A stretch of DNA of 64,000 nucleotides. Origin: Microbulbifer sp. A4B17 (GTDB lineage Bacteria; Pseudomonadota; Gammaproteobacteria; Pseudomonadales; Cellvibrionaceae). The position numbers and the translations under genes are program-made. The stretch spans positions 3,358,501 through 3,422,500 of the forward strand of contig NZ_CP029064.1 in NCBI RefSeq assembly GCF_003076275.1, written 5' to 3'. The notes beneath the pieces were generated by a model. It made no database searches and had not been told where the DNA came from. It saw only the letters and a list, made by a program, of their open reading frames with translations. Positions 26,603-37,096 of the stretch are shown in pieces (the stretch's first letter is position 1; every line of letters starts with the position of its first letter).

Positions 26603-27493
26603 TCAGACCTTCGCAAATACGGCAGCTGCAAGCGCCAATAAAGAGAAGAATATCATTGCGCCCAATTGCAGAACGAGTGCCTTCTTCACTCCAGCTCGAA
26701 TTGCATACCTTTGGTAAAAGTGCTCGCGATGAGGCTCCCACCAGCGCTGACCACTCACCATTCTTTTCAACAGCGTATAAGTAGCATCCAGCCAGAAAGG
26801 TGCAAATATAACCACTGGCATCCAAAGCTCAAACGCTCCTCGCTGCCAGCCAAATAAACTGACTGCAACCACCGCCAAACCTATACCTGTCGAGCCGGCA
26901 TCACCTAAAAAAATCTTCGCCGAAGGCCAATTGAAAACCAGAAAAACTGACGCACAAACAGCCACTAAAGCGCAGAGCCAAGCCAGCTCCATATCTCCAT
27001 TTAAAGCACAGATCACTCCAAGAGAGGAAAAACCGACAAGAGTCATTGATCCCGCCAAGCCATCCATTCCATCCATAAAATTGTAGAGATTAACAACCCA
27101 GGCCCCAGCCAGGATAAATATCGGGTAAAGCCACCACTCCAGCCTTTCCGGCAATGCAAATAGCAGTAAAGCTACAGCCAGAAGATGGGCCGAAAAGCGA
27201 AAGTGTATAGGCACATCCCTAAGGTCATCCAGCGCAGATACCCCTAACAGCAACACAAATGCTGCCAATACTAACGGAGATAAATCAAGCGGACCTGCAA
27301 CTACCGCAACCAAACAGCCAAGAAGAAAAGCCCACCCACCAGTACGAGGTACTGGCACCGAGTGCATTGAACGGTTATTTGGCACATCGAGCGCAAAATT
27401 GCGCATTCTCACGATAAACATTGATGTAGAGCCATAACTTGCTGCCACAGCCAGCAATAGCGGAATCACCCACTCCCAAGCCACACTACTCAA
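26603..27493 (-). CDS. Polyprenyl-phosphate N-acetylaminosugar-1-phosphate transferase (WecA/WbpL/MraY family)
   Basis: A 296-residue integral membrane protein with about ten hydrophobic segments. Family motifs are present: NLYNFMDGMDGLAGS (the metal-binding DD region) and IFLGDAGSTGIG. The N-terminal DVPNNRSMHSVPVPRTGG matches the DxPxxRxxHxxPxPRxGG motif. It transfers a sugar-1-phosphate to undecaprenyl phosphate to start a lipid-linked glycan. The start (TTG 27493 or GTG 27484) is uncertain. It probably shares a transcript with the dehydratase 30-55 bases downstream. No other glycan genes are adjacent, so the remaining pathway must lie elsewhere. Confidence 0.88.
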   Translation of the reverse strand: MSSVAWEWVIPLLLAVAASYGSTSMFIVRMRNFALDVPNNRSMHSVPVPRTGGWAFLLGCLVAVVAGPLDLSPLVLAAFVLLLGVSALDDLRDVPIHFRFSAHLLAVALLLFALPERLEWWLYPIFILAGAWVVNLYNFMDGMDGLAGSMTLVGFSSLGVICALNGDMELAWLCALVAVCASVFLVFNWPSAKIFLGDAGSTGIGLAVVAVSLFGWQRGAFELWMPVVIFAPFWLDATYTLLKRMVSGQRWWEPHREHFYQRYAIRAGVKKALVLQLGAMIFFSLLALAAAVFAKV

Positions 27494-27780
27494 CTAACCA
27501 ACCCTTTATCACTTCTGTGCAAGCCAACCTCTCCAACCATACTTTACAAACAGCAGCCCCTAAATGACCGCCTCTTTTACCTCAATACAGACCAAAGCTC
27601 TACGCAACCGATCAATCTGCCCAGATAGGCCAACAACTGAGAGGAAATCAGAATCGGAGATAGAGCAGGGGAAATTGCGGAGGTTTTTGTCCGATGCAAT
27701 CTGAGCCATACACCTTTAAAGGGCAGTAGTTGAGCAATACCAAGGGAACTCATCTATCACGACTCTCTTGCTAGTCAGCT
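27494..27780. other. Gene-free stretch between the glycan genes and comEA
   Basis: No supportable frame. It should contain the promoter of the WecA-like gene, but I could not choose a convincing -35/-10 pair. Confidence 0.4.
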
Positions 27781-27820
27781 AAAACCCCGACTGGAGGCGG
27801 TAAAGAGCCTACCAATCGGG
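27781..27820 (-). terminator. Terminator of comEA
   Basis: A 9-bp stem CCCGACTGG with CCAATCGGG (one G-U) and a 17-nt loop, followed on the minus strand by GTTTTAG. It lies just beyond the comEA stop. Confidence 0.6.
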
Positions 27821-27832
27821 ACCTGTAAACTT

Positions 27833-28141
27833 CTAGAGCCGAATTATGCCCCTGTTTTTATCCAGGGTTGCCGCGCCTATACCTTTAACATTCAGCAACT
27901 GTTCTACAGAGGTGAACGGGCCATGTTCTTCGCGATACTCAATAATCAACTGCGCACGCGCCTCACCAATACCATCCAGCTTATCGGCAAGCTCAGCAGC
28001 TGAGGCACTGTTGACATTGACTGACAACATCACCTCTTTGGTATCAATACTTTCTGGCTCCCCCGCGTATATAGAAGGGCTCAGAAAGAGCGAAAAAACT
28101 AATGCAAAAACAACAGAAAACAATCGGTAGGTCAATTTCAT
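27833..28141 (-). CDS. ComEA-like helix-hairpin-helix protein
   Basis: A 102-residue protein with a signal peptide (YRLFSVVFALVFSLFLSPSIYAG) and a C-terminal tandem helix-hairpin-helix domain: VNVNSASAAELADKLDGIGEARAQLIIEYREEHGPFTSVEQLLNVKGIGAATLDKNR. This is the stand-alone periplasmic ComEA form of Gram-negatives, which binds incoming DNA during natural transformation, although many non-competent bacteria carry it too. It is a single gene with its own terminator. Confidence 0.9.
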   Translation of the reverse strand: MKLTYRLFSVVFALVFSLFLSPSIYAGEPESIDTKEVMLSVNVNSASAAELADKLDGIGEARAQLIIEYREEHGPFTSVEQLLNVKGIGAATLDKNRGIIRL

Positions 28142-28281
28142 GGCTCACTCCCAGTGAATTATCAGTTTCACTTTGGGACTGCAATACCTCCCCCAAGCAA
28201 CGCCATGATATCAACCAGCGACTTTCTGTCGGCTCAGGCCTAATTACACATCATTACAAGTTACGAAGCAAGACAACCATC

Positions 28282-29001
28282 CTAACCTGCCATTTCAACC
28301 AGGATTGACTTCAAGGCTGAGAGAGGCTCAGGTGCAGCAGTAATAGGTCGACCAATGACCAGAAAGTCGGAGCCCTGTGTCAGCGCTTCAGCAGGCGTCA
28401 ACGTACGCCGCTGGTCGCCGGCATCAGAGCCCGCAGGGCGAATTCCTGGCGTTACCAAAGAAAAACCCGGGCCACACTCACTGCGCAACACTTGAGCTTC
28501 ACGAGCAGAGCAGACCACTCCGTCAAGCCCGCAGGATTGAGCTTGGGAAGCCAGGTGCAGCACCTGCTTCTCAAGCGGGGCGGCCACACCAGTAGCAGCC
28601 AACTCATCAGCAGTTGTACTGGTAAGTACAGTGACTGCGATCAGCAGGGGCTTGTCCGCACCAAATTCCTGCAAAGCCTCAACAGCGGCTGACATCATCC
28701 GCTCACCACCGCTTGCGTGCACGTTAACCATCCAAACACCCAGCTTCGCAGCAGCTTTCACCGCCTTCGCAACAGTATTCGGAATATCGTGAAATTTAAG
28801 GTCCAAAAACACTTCGAACCCCCGGTCAACCAGGGTTTTCACCAGATCGGGCCCTGCTGCAGTAAACAGCTCTTTACCGACCTTCACCCGACATAGCGAC
28901 GGATCAAGCTGATCCGCCATAGCCAGTGCAGACTCAGCATTGTCGTAATCCAGAGCAACGATAACCGGAGAAGAAACTTTAGACTGCAAGAAATACCTCA
29001 T
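28282..29001 (-). CDS. pyrF: Orotidine 5'-phosphate decarboxylase
   Basis: A 239-residue TIM-barrel protein. The N-terminal VIVALDYDN gives one active-site Asp, and [17 protein letters not shown] gives the DxKxxD catalytic array. VTPGIRPAG and [14 protein letters not shown] bind the phosphate. It catalyses the last step of UMP synthesis. It follows lapB by 53 bases, as in many gammaproteobacteria. Confidence 0.97.
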   Translation of the reverse strand: MRYFLQSKVSSPVIVALDYDNAESALAMADQLDPSLCRVKVGKELFTAAGPDLVKTLVDRGFEVFLDLKFHDIPNTVAKAVKAAAKLGVWMVNVHASGGERMMSAAVEALQEFGADKPLLIAVTVLTSTTADELAATGVAAPLEKQVLHLASQAQSCGLDGVVCSAREAQVLRSECGPGFSLVTPGIRPAGSDAGDQRRTLTPAEALTQGSDFLVIGRPITAAPEPLSALKSILVEMAG

Positions 29002-29054
29002 TCATTTTTAAAACTGCCCCGACCATCAATGGGCCAGGTATGGCAGCAGCTAAA

Positions 29055-30248
29055 TTACTCACCCTCAATCCCCTTAACGGAGCGCACTGAGTCCCAGTGT
29101 TTGCAGCTCGGGCACAACCAGTGCAACTGGTTGCCTGAAAACCCGCAATTACTACAGCGATAATGAGGGCGACTCGCTATTAGCTGATCAATTAATGTTT
29201 TGAGCAGGGAGAGATTTTCCCTCGCCCTGCCCTCGGTGCTATCTATATGGAGATCGAGAAAACGCCCCAAACCCCGCAAAGAAGGTCGCAGAGCCAACTG
29301 CTTCCCCATAAAAGCAGCAGCTGCGGCCTCGCTATCCTGCTTTTGGATACGCTCAGTCAAGGCAATTAATACGCTGTTAGAGGGGTACTCCCTCAACAGG
29401 GATTCAAGATAGCGATCCAACCCCTTGCCATCCCCTAAATCCCCGTAACAGGTGATCAACAACTCCAGAATTTCAGGGATATAGTCCGGGCTCTGCTTGG
29501 GAATTCGCTGCAATACCTTAATGGCCTCTTTAGGCTTACCGAGCAAATATTCCAGGCGCCCCCACAACAGACTCGCCCTTACAGAATTGCGCTCATAACT
29601 CAAGGCAGAGTCGATATGCTTTCTCGCGCTGAGATAATCCTTCGCCGCCATCGATTCTTCTGCCAGCTCACAGCAAAAGTGCGCCTGAACCGGCGCCCAG
29701 TCAGCTGATAGGCGCTTGAACCTTCGGCCATGGAGAAGATTTACTGCATGTATGGCTTTAGCCCACTCCCTCTCATCCCGATAAACTTCAATCAGGCGCT
29801 CCAGGCTAATAGCCTTCAACTCCTGAGAGGTCTCGACCAGCTCCTGCAGCAATCGCTCAGCTCTATCCAGCCAGCCAGCAGAAATATAATCGCAGGCGAG
29901 TTCAAACTGGGCTTTATTTTGACTAACCCTGGATAAGCTTGGGCGACCAAGCAGGTTCTGATGAACCCGAATTGCCTGATCGTACTCACCCCTTCTCCGT
30001 AACAAGCTTCCCAATGCAAGATGGGTATCAAAAGTAGCCTGGCTAACTTCAAGGGAATCAATAAACTTATCGATAGTATCGTCGTGGCGCTCACTCAACA
30101 GGTAATTCAAACCCTGAGCATAAGAGCGCACCAGCGCATGCTCTTGCTCGCTATAATCTGCCACTTTCTTTTTGGCACTGCCCCGACCCAGCACCCAGCC
30201 AATCGCGATTGCCGCAAGCAGGAAAAAGAAATAGGTAAAATCGAGCAA
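29055..30248 (-). CDS. lapB: Lipopolysaccharide assembly protein B (TPR/rubredoxin-like)
   Basis: A 397-residue protein with an N-terminal membrane anchor (FTYFFFLLAAIAIGWVLG), a cytoplasmic array of TPR-like helices (about 35-355) and a C-terminal zinc ribbon with paired cysteines (YRCSNCGFSGNQLHWLCPSCKHW). LapB/YciM adapts LpxC to FtsH and so limits LPS synthesis. The gene starts 1 base after the lapA stop, the typical lapAB coupling. Confidence 0.96.
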   Translation of the reverse strand: MLDFTYFFFLLAAIAIGWVLGRGSAKKKVADYSEQEHALVRSYAQGLNYLLSERHDDTIDKFIDSLEVSQATFDTHLALGSLLRRRGEYDQAIRVHQNLLGRPSLSRVSQNKAQFELACDYISAGWLDRAERLLQELVETSQELKAISLERLIEVYRDEREWAKAIHAVNLLHGRRFKRLSADWAPVQAHFCCELAEESMAAKDYLSARKHIDSALSYERNSVRASLLWGRLEYLLGKPKEAIKVLQRIPKQSPDYIPEILELLITCYGDLGDGKGLDRYLESLLREYPSNSVLIALTERIQKQDSEAAAAAFMGKQLALRPSLRGLGRFLDLHIDSTEGRARENLSLLKTLIDQLIASRPHYRCSNCGFSGNQLHWLCPSCKHWDSVRSVKGIEGE

Positions 30249-30249
30249 A

Positions 30250-30558
30250 TCAGTCTCCAGAAACCTTGCGATGGGCGGAGTGTAATTCCCGCTCCATTTT
30301 CTTCAACTGCTTCTCGAGCGACCGCACCTGGCGGCGCTTGGCATAAACGGGCTGCAGGCTAACGACAAAACCCAGCAACAACCCCAGCAACAAAAAGCCA
30401 ATCAACCAAAAGCCAACACTGCCCGCTGGCAATTGATAACCCACAATATTGGGCGCAATAGTTTCTGGGTTGGCAACCGCGAAATAGATCCCCAATGCGA
30501 TACAAAGCAGGGCAACAACCCCATAGACAATGCGTGTCAGCCAACGCAAAAATGACAA
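30250..30558 (-). CDS. lapA: Lipopolysaccharide assembly protein A
   Basis: A 102-residue inner-membrane protein with two hydrophobic segments (IVYGVVALLCIALGIYFAV; FWLIGFLLLGLLLGFVV) and a C-terminal coiled coil (RSLEKQLKKMERELHSAH). I chose a TTG start at 30558 because GGAGG lies five bases upstream; another TTG at 30579 would add seven residues. It works with LapB in LPS homeostasis. The gene lies between ihfB and lapB. Confidence 0.92.
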   Translation of the reverse strand: MSFLRWLTRIVYGVVALLCIALGIYFAVANPETIAPNIVGYQLPAGSVGFWLIGFLLLGLLLGFVVSLQPVYAKRRQVRSLEKQLKKMERELHSAHRKVSGD

Positions 30559-30653
30559 GGGAACCTCCACGTTCCACAAAATAACTTTATCGATCAGCGA
30601 CGAAGCTTACCCCCCGCAAAACAACTGCTAAACAGCAGTGTTCGGGAGTCTAA

Positions 30654-30962
30654 TCATACTTCGATCCCTGCTTCATCGTGCATACTTCGATTCACTCTGT
30701 CGCGCAACTCTTTGCCGGGCTTAAAATGGGGAACATACTTTCCCGCAAGAGCAACTGCATCCCCAGTTTTGGGGTTCCGGCCTGTACGAGGGGCCCGGTA
30801 GTGAAGAGAAAAACTACCAAAACCACGTATCTCTATACGCTCACCCTGGGATAGAGCATCTGACATGGTGTCAAGCACCACTTTTACCGCCAGCTCTACA
30901 TCCTTAACTGGCAGCTGATCCAACCTCAACGCAATCCTTTCGATCAGTTCGGACTTGGTCAT
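30654..30962 (-). CDS. ihfB: Integration host factor beta subunit
   Basis: A 102-residue HU/IHF-fold protein: [51 protein letters not shown] and [14 protein letters not shown]. It is the partner of IhfA (14280-14585). It lies downstream of rpsA as in most gammaproteobacteria, beyond the terminator at 31024-31055, so it probably has its own promoter in the 61-base gap. Confidence 0.98.
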   Translation of the reverse strand: MTKSELIERIALRLDQLPVKDVELAVKVVLDTMSDALSQGERIEIRGFGSFSLHYRAPRTGRNPKTGDAVALAGKYVPHFKPGKELRDRVNRSMHDEAGIEV

Positions 30963-31023
30963 GCGCTCCGCAACCTTTGTAAGTCATTGATTATTCTGGA
31001 GTAGAGCACTAATCATCTAATAG

Positions 31024-31055
31024 AAAGCCGGACTGGGCAACCCCAGTCCGGCTTT
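31024..31055 (-). terminator. Terminator after rpsA
   Basis: A 14-bp stem (AAAGCCGGACTGGG with complement, 4-nt loop) just beyond the rpsA stop. The U-run on the minus strand is short (UUUCU), so it may leak into ihfB. Confidence 0.75.
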
Positions 31056-31103
31056 CGGGTCGCTCCAAATGGTCCATTTGGAGCTATGAACACTCAAAGA
31101 CGA

Positions 31104-32783
31104 TTAGTCTTTGTTATTCATTTGAGCCTTGATCAAGTCACCGATAGTAGCGGGCTGAACTTGTTCAGACTGCTTCTTGCTGTGATCCTTGATGGCTTGT
31201 TTCTCGTCGTCCTGATCTTTGGCTTTGATAGACAGGCTGATCACGCGGTTCTTGCGATCCACGCTGGTGATCTTAGCTTCTACTTCTTCGCCTTCTTTCA
31301 GAACGTTGCGAGCATCTTCAACCTTGTCGCGGCTGATTTCAGAAGCGCGCAGTACGCCTTCTACCTCGTCCGCCAGGGTGATTACTGCTTGCTTAGCGTC
31401 AACTTCCTTAACAGTACCTACAACGATGCTGCCGCGATCGCTGGTGGTAACGTAATCGGAGAACGGATCGGACTCCAACTGCTTGACGCCCAGAGAGATG
31501 CGCTCACGCTCGGAATCGATACCCAGGATAACAGTCTCGATTTCGTCGCCTTTCTTGAACTTGCGAACAGCTTCTTCGCCAGCTTCGTTCCAGGAGATGT
31601 CGGACAGGTGAACCAGACCGTCGATGCTGCCGTCGAGACCGATGAAGATACCGAAGTCAGTGATGGACTTGATCTTACCGGAGATCTTGTCGCCCTTAGC
31701 GAATTTACGCGCGAAAGCATCCCACGGATTTTCCTGGCACTGCTTGATACCCAGGGAGATACGACGACGCTCTTCGTCGATATCCAGGATCATCACCTCT
31801 ACCTCGTCGCCAACCTGGACAACTTTGGACGGGTGGATGTTCTTGTTGGTCCAATCCATTTCGGAAACGTGTACCAGACCTTCCACACCTTCTTCCAGCT
31901 CGGCAAAGCAGCCGTAGTCGGTCAGGTTGGTTACAACCGCCTTCACGCGGCTGTTCTCTGGGTAACGCTGCTTGATGGATACCCAAGGATCTTCGCCCAA
32001 CTGCTTCAGGCCCAGGGATACACGGCTGCGCTCGCGGTCGAACTTCAGTACTTTTACTTCAATCTCGTCGCCAACGTTCACGATCTCGCTCGGATGCTTG
32101 ATGCGCTTCCAGGCCATATCGGTGATGTGCAGCAGGCCGTCGATGCCGCCCAGGTCTACGAAAGCACCGTAGTCGGTCAGGTTCTTCACGATACCCTTGA
32201 CGCTCATGCCTTCCTGCAGGCTTTCCAGCAGAGCTTCACGCTCTTCGGAGGTGGCAGCTTCCATAACGGCGCGGCGGGAAACAACTACGTTGTTGCGCTT
32301 GGAGTCCAGCTTGATAACTTTGAACTCGAGCTCTTTACCTTCCAGGTGCGCGGTGTCGCGAACCGGACGAACGTCAACCAGAGAGCCGGGCAGGAACGCA
32401 CGGATATTGGCAACATCAACAGTAAAGCCACCTTTAACCTTACCGCTGATAACACCCTTAACCACTTCGTCAGCTGCGTGAGCTGCGTCGAGGATTTTCC
32501 AGGCTTCAGCGCGCTTGGCTTTTTCGCGGGACAGACGGGTTTCACCGAAACCGTCTTCTACAGCTTCCAGGGCAACCTGTACTTCGTCGCCCACCTGCAG
32601 CTCAACTTCACCTTTATCGTTGGCGAATTGTGCAGCAGGGATAACGCCTTCAGACTTCAGGCCCGCGTGAACGGTAACCCAGTCTTTATCTACGTCGATT
32701 ACAACACCAGTAACAATTGCGCCCGGTGCCATTTCAACGCTTTTCAGGCTCTCTTCAAATAGATCAGCAAAGCTCTCGCTCAT
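31104..32783 (-). CDS. rpsA: 30S ribosomal protein S1
   Basis: A 559-residue protein with six S1/OB repeats: one starting at [26 protein letters not shown], a second at [18 protein letters not shown], and four more canonical ones ([111 protein letters not shown]). It docks mRNA on the 30S subunit. It lies 168 bases downstream of cmk. Confidence 0.98.
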   Translation of the reverse strand: MSESFADLFEESLKSVEMAPGAIVTGVVIDVDKDWVTVHAGLKSEGVIPAAQFANDKGEVELQVGDEVQVALEAVEDGFGETRLSREKAKRAEAWKILDAAHAADEVVKGVISGKVKGGFTVDVANIRAFLPGSLVDVRPVRDTAHLEGKELEFKVIKLDSKRNNVVVSRRAVMEAATSEEREALLESLQEGMSVKGIVKNLTDYGAFVDLGGIDGLLHITDMAWKRIKHPSEIVNVGDEIEVKVLKFDRERSRVSLGLKQLGEDPWVSIKQRYPENSRVKAVVTNLTDYGCFAELEEGVEGLVHVSEMDWTNKNIHPSKVVQVGDEVEVMILDIDEERRRISLGIKQCQENPWDAFARKFAKGDKISGKIKSITDFGIFIGLDGSIDGLVHLSDISWNEAGEEAVRKFKKGDEIETVILGIDSERERISLGVKQLESDPFSDYVTTSDRGSIVVGTVKEVDAKQAVITLADEVEGVLRASEISRDKVEDARNVLKEGEEVEAKITSVDRKNRVISLSIKAKDQDDEKQAIKDHSKKQSEQVQPATIGDLIKAQMNNKD

Positions 32784-32951
32784 TACATTACCTATAGTGC
32801 TGGGTCCAGCCGTTGGTAACTGTTAAGTCTAGTCAACCGCCAGCCGCGACCCCAACCGCGCTGCCAGCACGCGGGTCGGATTACGATAACGGCCGGGCGA
32901 TTCTGGCTGATCCCGGCCGCTGTCGTTAGAAAACTAATTACTGCCCGAACT

Positions 32952-33641
32952 TCAGGGTGAAATACGGTCCTGAACCAAATCGAGCACTTTTCGGAGGACT
33001 TCATCGATACTCACCCCCGTACTATCCAGCTCAACCGCATCCTCAGCGGGAGCCAGGGGGGAGGCTTTTCTGTTCATATCCTGTGCATCTCGGGCACGGA
33101 TGTCCTCCAGCAGGTCGCGGAGGCTAACAGAAACCCCCTTCTCCTGCAACTGAGCGAAACGCCTGTTAGCGCGCTCCTCAGCGCTGGCGGTTAGGTAAAC
33201 CTTGACCGGAGCGTCGGGAAACACGGTAGTGCCCATATCCCGGCCATCGGCAACCAAGCCGGGGGCCTGGCGGAAGTCCCGCTGGCGCTGCAGCAGCGCT
33301 GCCCGCACTCCGGGAATTGCCGCGACCTTGGAAGCGGCCATGCTTACCCGCTCCATACGGATATCTGCGGTGACGTCACTCTCTTCCAGCCACACCTGCA
33401 ACTGACCGGCACTCACGATAAAGCGCACATCGAGGTCTTTCGCCAATTCGGTCAGCAGCTTGTCATTGGAGAGATCAACTTCCTTATTAAGTGCGGCCAA
33501 AGCTGCAGCCCGATAAAGGGCCCCGGAGTCCAACAAGGAAAAGCTCAGGCGATCAGCCAAAAGCTTTGCAATGGTCCCCTTGCCCGAACCACTGGGACCA
33601 TCAATGGTAACTACTGGTGGCAACCCGTTTGTATCACTCAT
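32952..33641 (-). CDS. cmk: Cytidylate kinase
   Basis: A 229-residue NMP kinase with P-loop [18 protein letters not shown] near residue 16, the family signature [14 protein letters not shown], and [31 protein letters not shown]. It phosphorylates CMP and dCMP. The ATG at 33641 matches the usual N-terminus; a GTG at 33677 is the alternative. It follows the aroA part by 74 bases in the conserved aroA-cmk-rpsA order. Confidence 0.97.
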   Translation of the reverse strand: MSDTNGLPPVVTIDGPSGSGKGTIAKLLADRLSFSLLDSGALYRAAALAALNKEVDLSNDKLLTELAKDLDVRFIVSAGQLQVWLEESDVTADIRMERVSMAASKVAAIPGVRAALLQRQRDFRQAPGLVADGRDMGTTVFPDAPVKVYLTASAEERANRRFAQLQEKGVSVSLRDLLEDIRARDAQDMNRKASPLAPAEDAVELDSTGVSIDEVLRKVLDLVQDRISP

Positions 33642-33715
33642 ATTATCTATACAACTCAACATCTCTGGCGGATGCACTCAAGCGAACCACAACCGCCCAA
33701 ACCTGAATGCCCGTA

Positions 33716-35947
33716 TCACGCCAACTGCAACTTGAGACCCGCGCCCGTTGCCAGTTCGGCAAAGTTCGGGAATGAGGTCGCCACATTGGCGCAGTGAAGG
33801 ATGCGGATTGTATCCTTTGCGCGTAGCGATGACACTGCAAACGCCATAGCAATGCGGTGATCCCCCAGGCTATCGACGGTGCCACCAGAAAATACCGCAC
33901 CCTCTTTACAGCCCTGGATCACGATACCGTCCGGTGTTGGCTCAGCTTTTACCCCAAGTGCAATTAAGCCATTTGCCATTGCCTGAATCCGGTCACTTTC
34001 CTTGACCCGCAACTCCTCCGCACCAGTCAGGACGGTCTCACCTTCTGCACAAGCTGCCGCAACAAACAATGCGGGAAACTCATCAATCGCCAGGGGCACC
34101 TGATCCTCAGGGATGCGAATTCCCTTCAAGGGCGCATAGCGAACGCGAATATCCGCCACCGGCTCACCCCCCACTTCGCGCATATTCAGCAATTCAACAT
34201 TGCCACCCATTGCACGGAGGATATTGATAACCCCATCTCGGGTCGGGTTGATTCCCACATGCTCCAGCACGATATCGGAACCGGGAGAAATGGCTGCAGC
34301 AACCATAAAGAATGCGGCTGAAGAAATATCGGCAGGCACATCGATGCGACAGGATTTCAGTGAGCCGCCGCCCGCCAGTTTAGCCTGAGCACCATCCCGC
34401 TCCACCTTATAACCAAAGCCCTGCAACATGCGCTCTGTATGATCTCTTGTGGGCGCCGGCTCAACGGTAGACGTTTGACCCTCACTATAGAGCCCAGCCA
34501 GCAATACCGCTGATTTCACCTGAGCACTGGCCATCGGCAGCGGGTAATCGATCCCTTTCAACGCACTACCACCCTTAATTAAAAGCGGCGGACGGCCTTC
34601 CGGGCCAGTCTCAATATTTGCACCCATCTCACGCAGAGGATTAGCCACGCGATTCATCGGGCGCTTTGACAGGGATTCATCGCCAGTGAGTGTTACGTCG
34701 AAGTCCTGTCCGGCAAGCAATCCAGCCAACAGGCGCATGGAGGTCCCGGAGTTACCGAGATATAGCGGTCCGGGCGGTGCCTGCAAGCCATTAAGGCCCA
34801 CACCATGAATTACAACCCGACCATTGTCCGGCCCCTCAATCACGACCCCCATATCGCGGAAAGCCTGCAGGGTTGCCAGTGCATCCTCACCCTCCAGGAA
34901 ACCCTCAACTTCTGTAACTCCCTCGGCCAGGGAGCCCAGCATAATTGAGCGGTGCGACATGGATTTGTCCCCCGGCACCCTGAGCTTGCCATTTACAGCC
35001 TCGCCCGGCTGCACGATAAAAGTAATCTCTTGTTCTTGCATAGATTCCGAATACGCTTGTTTTGCCAACATTTTGGTAAAGTGATCCCGTGCCGCTTTGG
35101 CACGGGTAAAAACCCCCATCAGGGCAGCGCTATCACCTGAGGCAATAGCGTCGCGCAGGGAAGAAAGGTTGAGGCTGTATAGGTCGATGGCCTTTAAGAT
35201 GGCATCCCGATTGGCGAGCATAATATCTCGCCACATGACCGGGTCACTGGAAGCGATACGGGTAAAATCACGGAAGCCCCCCGCCGCATAGCGGAAAATA
35301 TTTTCGTTTTCCGCATCGTGGGCCAAAGTGTCCACAAGACTAAAAGCGATGACATGGGGAAGATGGCTCGTAGCAGCCAGAACCTCGTCGTGCTCCTCCA
35401 CTGACATTGTCAGGGGCTCAGCTCCCACGGCCTGCCATGCTCGCTCCACAAGCTGCAAATGAGCAGCCCCTGTATTCGCAAGCGGCGTCAGGATAATGCG
35501 GTGATCCCTATAGAGATCATCTCTCGCCGCGGTAACGCCACTCTTTTCAGAACCAGCGATTGGGTGCCCTGGCACCAAAAAATCTGGAGCACTCCCCCAC
35601 ACTTTTTCTGCCGCTGTCACCACGCTACCTTTTACGCTGGCACCATCTGTCACAGTGACTCCCGCCGGCAGGTGTTCTTTCAGCTGCGCGAATACAGGCT
35701 CAATCGCCAGTGTCGGCACAGCCACAAACACCAGATCGCCCGGCTCCAGCTGCGGCAATACCAGCTCGAGACTGGTGCTGGCCCGATCAACAATACCGAG
35801 CGCCCTGGCTTCATCGCAGACACTCTCCTCCAGAGCAACCCCGATAACCTCTCTGCAAGCCCTTGCAGCTTTTAGCGCAAGGGCAAAACTCCCCCCAATT
35901 AAGCCGATCCCAACAACCAGCAGTCGGCCAATTTGAGCCTGTGCCAT
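33716..35947 (-). CDS. tyrA-aroA: Bifunctional prephenate dehydrogenase / 3-phosphoshikimate 1-carboxyvinyltransferase (TyrA-AroA fusion)
   Basis: A 743-residue fusion. Residues 1-295 are TyrA: NAD motif VVGIGLIGGSFALALK, GHPIAGSEKSG and SHLPHVIAF with the catalytic histidine. From about 310 on it is AroA (EPSP synthase): VPGDKSMSHRSIMLG, LYLGNSGTSMRLLAGLLAG, ESLSKRPMNR and the C-terminal DHRIAMAFAV. It converts prephenate to hydroxyphenylpyruvate and shikimate-3-phosphate to EPSP. The fusion is characteristic of pseudomonads and relatives. The ATG overlaps the pheA stop by one base (TGATG); a GTG one codon earlier is possible. The hisC-type aminotransferase often placed between pheA and tyrA is missing. 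Confidence 0.96.
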   Translation of the reverse strand: MAQAQIGRLLVVGIGLIGGSFALALKAARACREVIGVALEESVCDEARALGIVDRASTSLELVLPQLEPGDLVFVAVPTLAIEPVFAQLKEHLPAGVTVTDGASVKGSVVTAAEKVWGSAPDFLVPGHPIAGSEKSGVTAARDDLYRDHRIILTPLANTGAAHLQLVERAWQAVGAEPLTMSVEEHDEVLAATSHLPHVIAFSLVDTLAHDAENENIFRYAAGGFRDFTRIASSDPVMWRDIMLANRDAILKAIDLYSLNLSSLRDAIASGDSAALMGVFTRAKAARDHFTKMLAKQAYSESMQEQEITFIVQPGEAVNGKLRVPGDKSMSHRSIMLGSLAEGVTEVEGFLEGEDALATLQAFRDMGVVIEGPDNGRVVIHGVGLNGLQAPPGPLYLGNSGTSMRLLAGLLAGQDFDVTLTGDESLSKRPMNRVANPLREMGANIETGPEGRPPLLIKGGSALKGIDYPLPMASAQVKSAVLLAGLYSEGQTSTVEPAPTRDHTERMLQGFGYKVERDGAQAKLAGGGSLKSCRIDVPADISSAAFFMVAAAISPGSDIVLEHVGINPTRDGVINILRAMGGNVELLNMREVGGEPVADIRVRYAPLKGIRIPEDQVPLAIDEFPALFVAAACAEGETVLTGAEELRVKESDRIQAMANGLIALGVKAEPTPDGIVIQGCKEGAVFSGGTVDSLGDHRIAMAFAVSSLRAKDTIRILHCANVATSFPNFAELATGAGLKLQLA

Positions 35948-37050
35948 CACAGCACTCCGCGAGGATAGGAGCCCAGCACTTTCAAGTCTGAAGCGCAGTC
36001 ACCAACTTCTTTTAATGCCTCGGCAATTCCCTGGGTATCGCGGTGTCCACTGAAATCGATAAAGAACACATAAGTCCAGTTGCCAGACTGCGATGGCCGC
36101 GTCTCTACCCGAGTCAAATCGACACTGTAGCGACGGAACGGCTCCAAAAGGTCATGCAGAGCACCTGGCTCATTGCGCATTGATACCATCAATGAGGTCT
36201 TATCATCCCCACTCGCAGGTACTTGCTGGGTACCAATAATCAGGAAGCGGGTGGAATTATCCGGGCGATCTTCTATTTTCTCCGACAACACTTTCAGCCC
36301 GTAGAGCTCTGCTGCCATATCGCCGGCTATCGCCGCAGCATTCCACTCACCCTTAACGCGCTTGGCCGCATCCGCATTACTGGCAACCGCCACACGCTCC
36401 ACATTGGGATAATGGGCATCAAGCCACTTGCGGCACTGCGCCAGGCTCTGCGCATGGGAATAAATACGAGTGATTGACTCTGGGCGCGTTACATCTGAGA
36501 TCATCAAGTGATGATGGATACGCAGCTCCACCTCACCGCAGATACTCAGGTTGGAGTGCATAAAGTTGTCCAGGGTGTGGTTGATCACCCCTTCGGTAGA
36601 GTTTTCTACCGGCACAACACCATAACTGACGGCACCAGCTTCTACCTCACGGAAAACCTCATCAATTGCCGCCAGTGGCCGGCTCTGGGCAGAATTGCCG
36701 AAGTGCTTTAATGCCGCCTGCTGGGTAAAGGTACCCTCAGGGCCCAGGTAGGCTACTTTGACGGGCTCTTCCAAGGCTAGGCAGGCCGACATAATTTCGC
36801 GAAACAGTCGCGCCATTTCTTCATCAGTCAGCGGACCGTTATTGCGCTCCATAGCCTTGCGCAGCACTTGTGCCTCACGCTCTGGCCGATAATAGAGAGC
36901 ATCTTCGCCTGTGGCCTTCTTGACCTCTGCAACCTCCAGGGCGCAGCGAGCCCGCTCACTGATTAAGCGAGCAATCTCGCCATCAATACTGTCGATCTGA
37001 TTGCGCAGCTCCAGCAGGCGCTGGTCGCCACTTACAGTTTCCTCTGCCAT
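35947..37050 (-). CDS. pheA: Chorismate mutase / prephenate dehydratase (P-protein)
   Basis: A 367-residue bifunctional enzyme. The AroQ-type chorismate mutase is at 10-95 (LRNQIDSIDGEIARLISERARCALEVAEVK). Prephenate dehydratase is at 97-275 (VAYLGPEGTFTQQAALKHFG, VPVENSTEGVINHTLD, and NSTRFLIIG with the catalytic TRF). An ACT domain for phenylalanine feedback follows (SLMVSMRNEPGALHDLLEPF, LTRVETRPS). It lies 46 bases after serC in the serC-pheA-tyrA/aroA operon. Confidence 0.97.
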   Translation of the reverse strand: MAEETVSGDQRLLELRNQIDSIDGEIARLISERARCALEVAEVKKATGEDALYYRPEREAQVLRKAMERNNGPLTDEEMARLFREIMSACLALEEPVKVAYLGPEGTFTQQAALKHFGNSAQSRPLAAIDEVFREVEAGAVSYGVVPVENSTEGVINHTLDNFMHSNLSICGEVELRIHHHLMISDVTRPESITRIYSHAQSLAQCRKWLDAHYPNVERVAVASNADAAKRVKGEWNAAAIAGDMAAELYGLKVLSEKIEDRPDNSTRFLIIGTQQVPASGDDKTSLMVSMRNEPGALHDLLEPFRRYSVDLTRVETRPSQSGNWTYVFFIDFSGHRDTQGIAEALKEVGDCASDLKVLGSYPRGVL

Positions 37051-37096
37051 TTGTTTATCTACTTTCTCTAGAAATCATCAATATTGAATTAACCAT

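Noticed and set aside
31086..32762. A 558-codon plus-strand frame opposite rpsA
   Set aside because: It lies entirely antisense to the S1 gene and has a composition expected from the reverse of an acidic, repeat-rich protein; no motif found.
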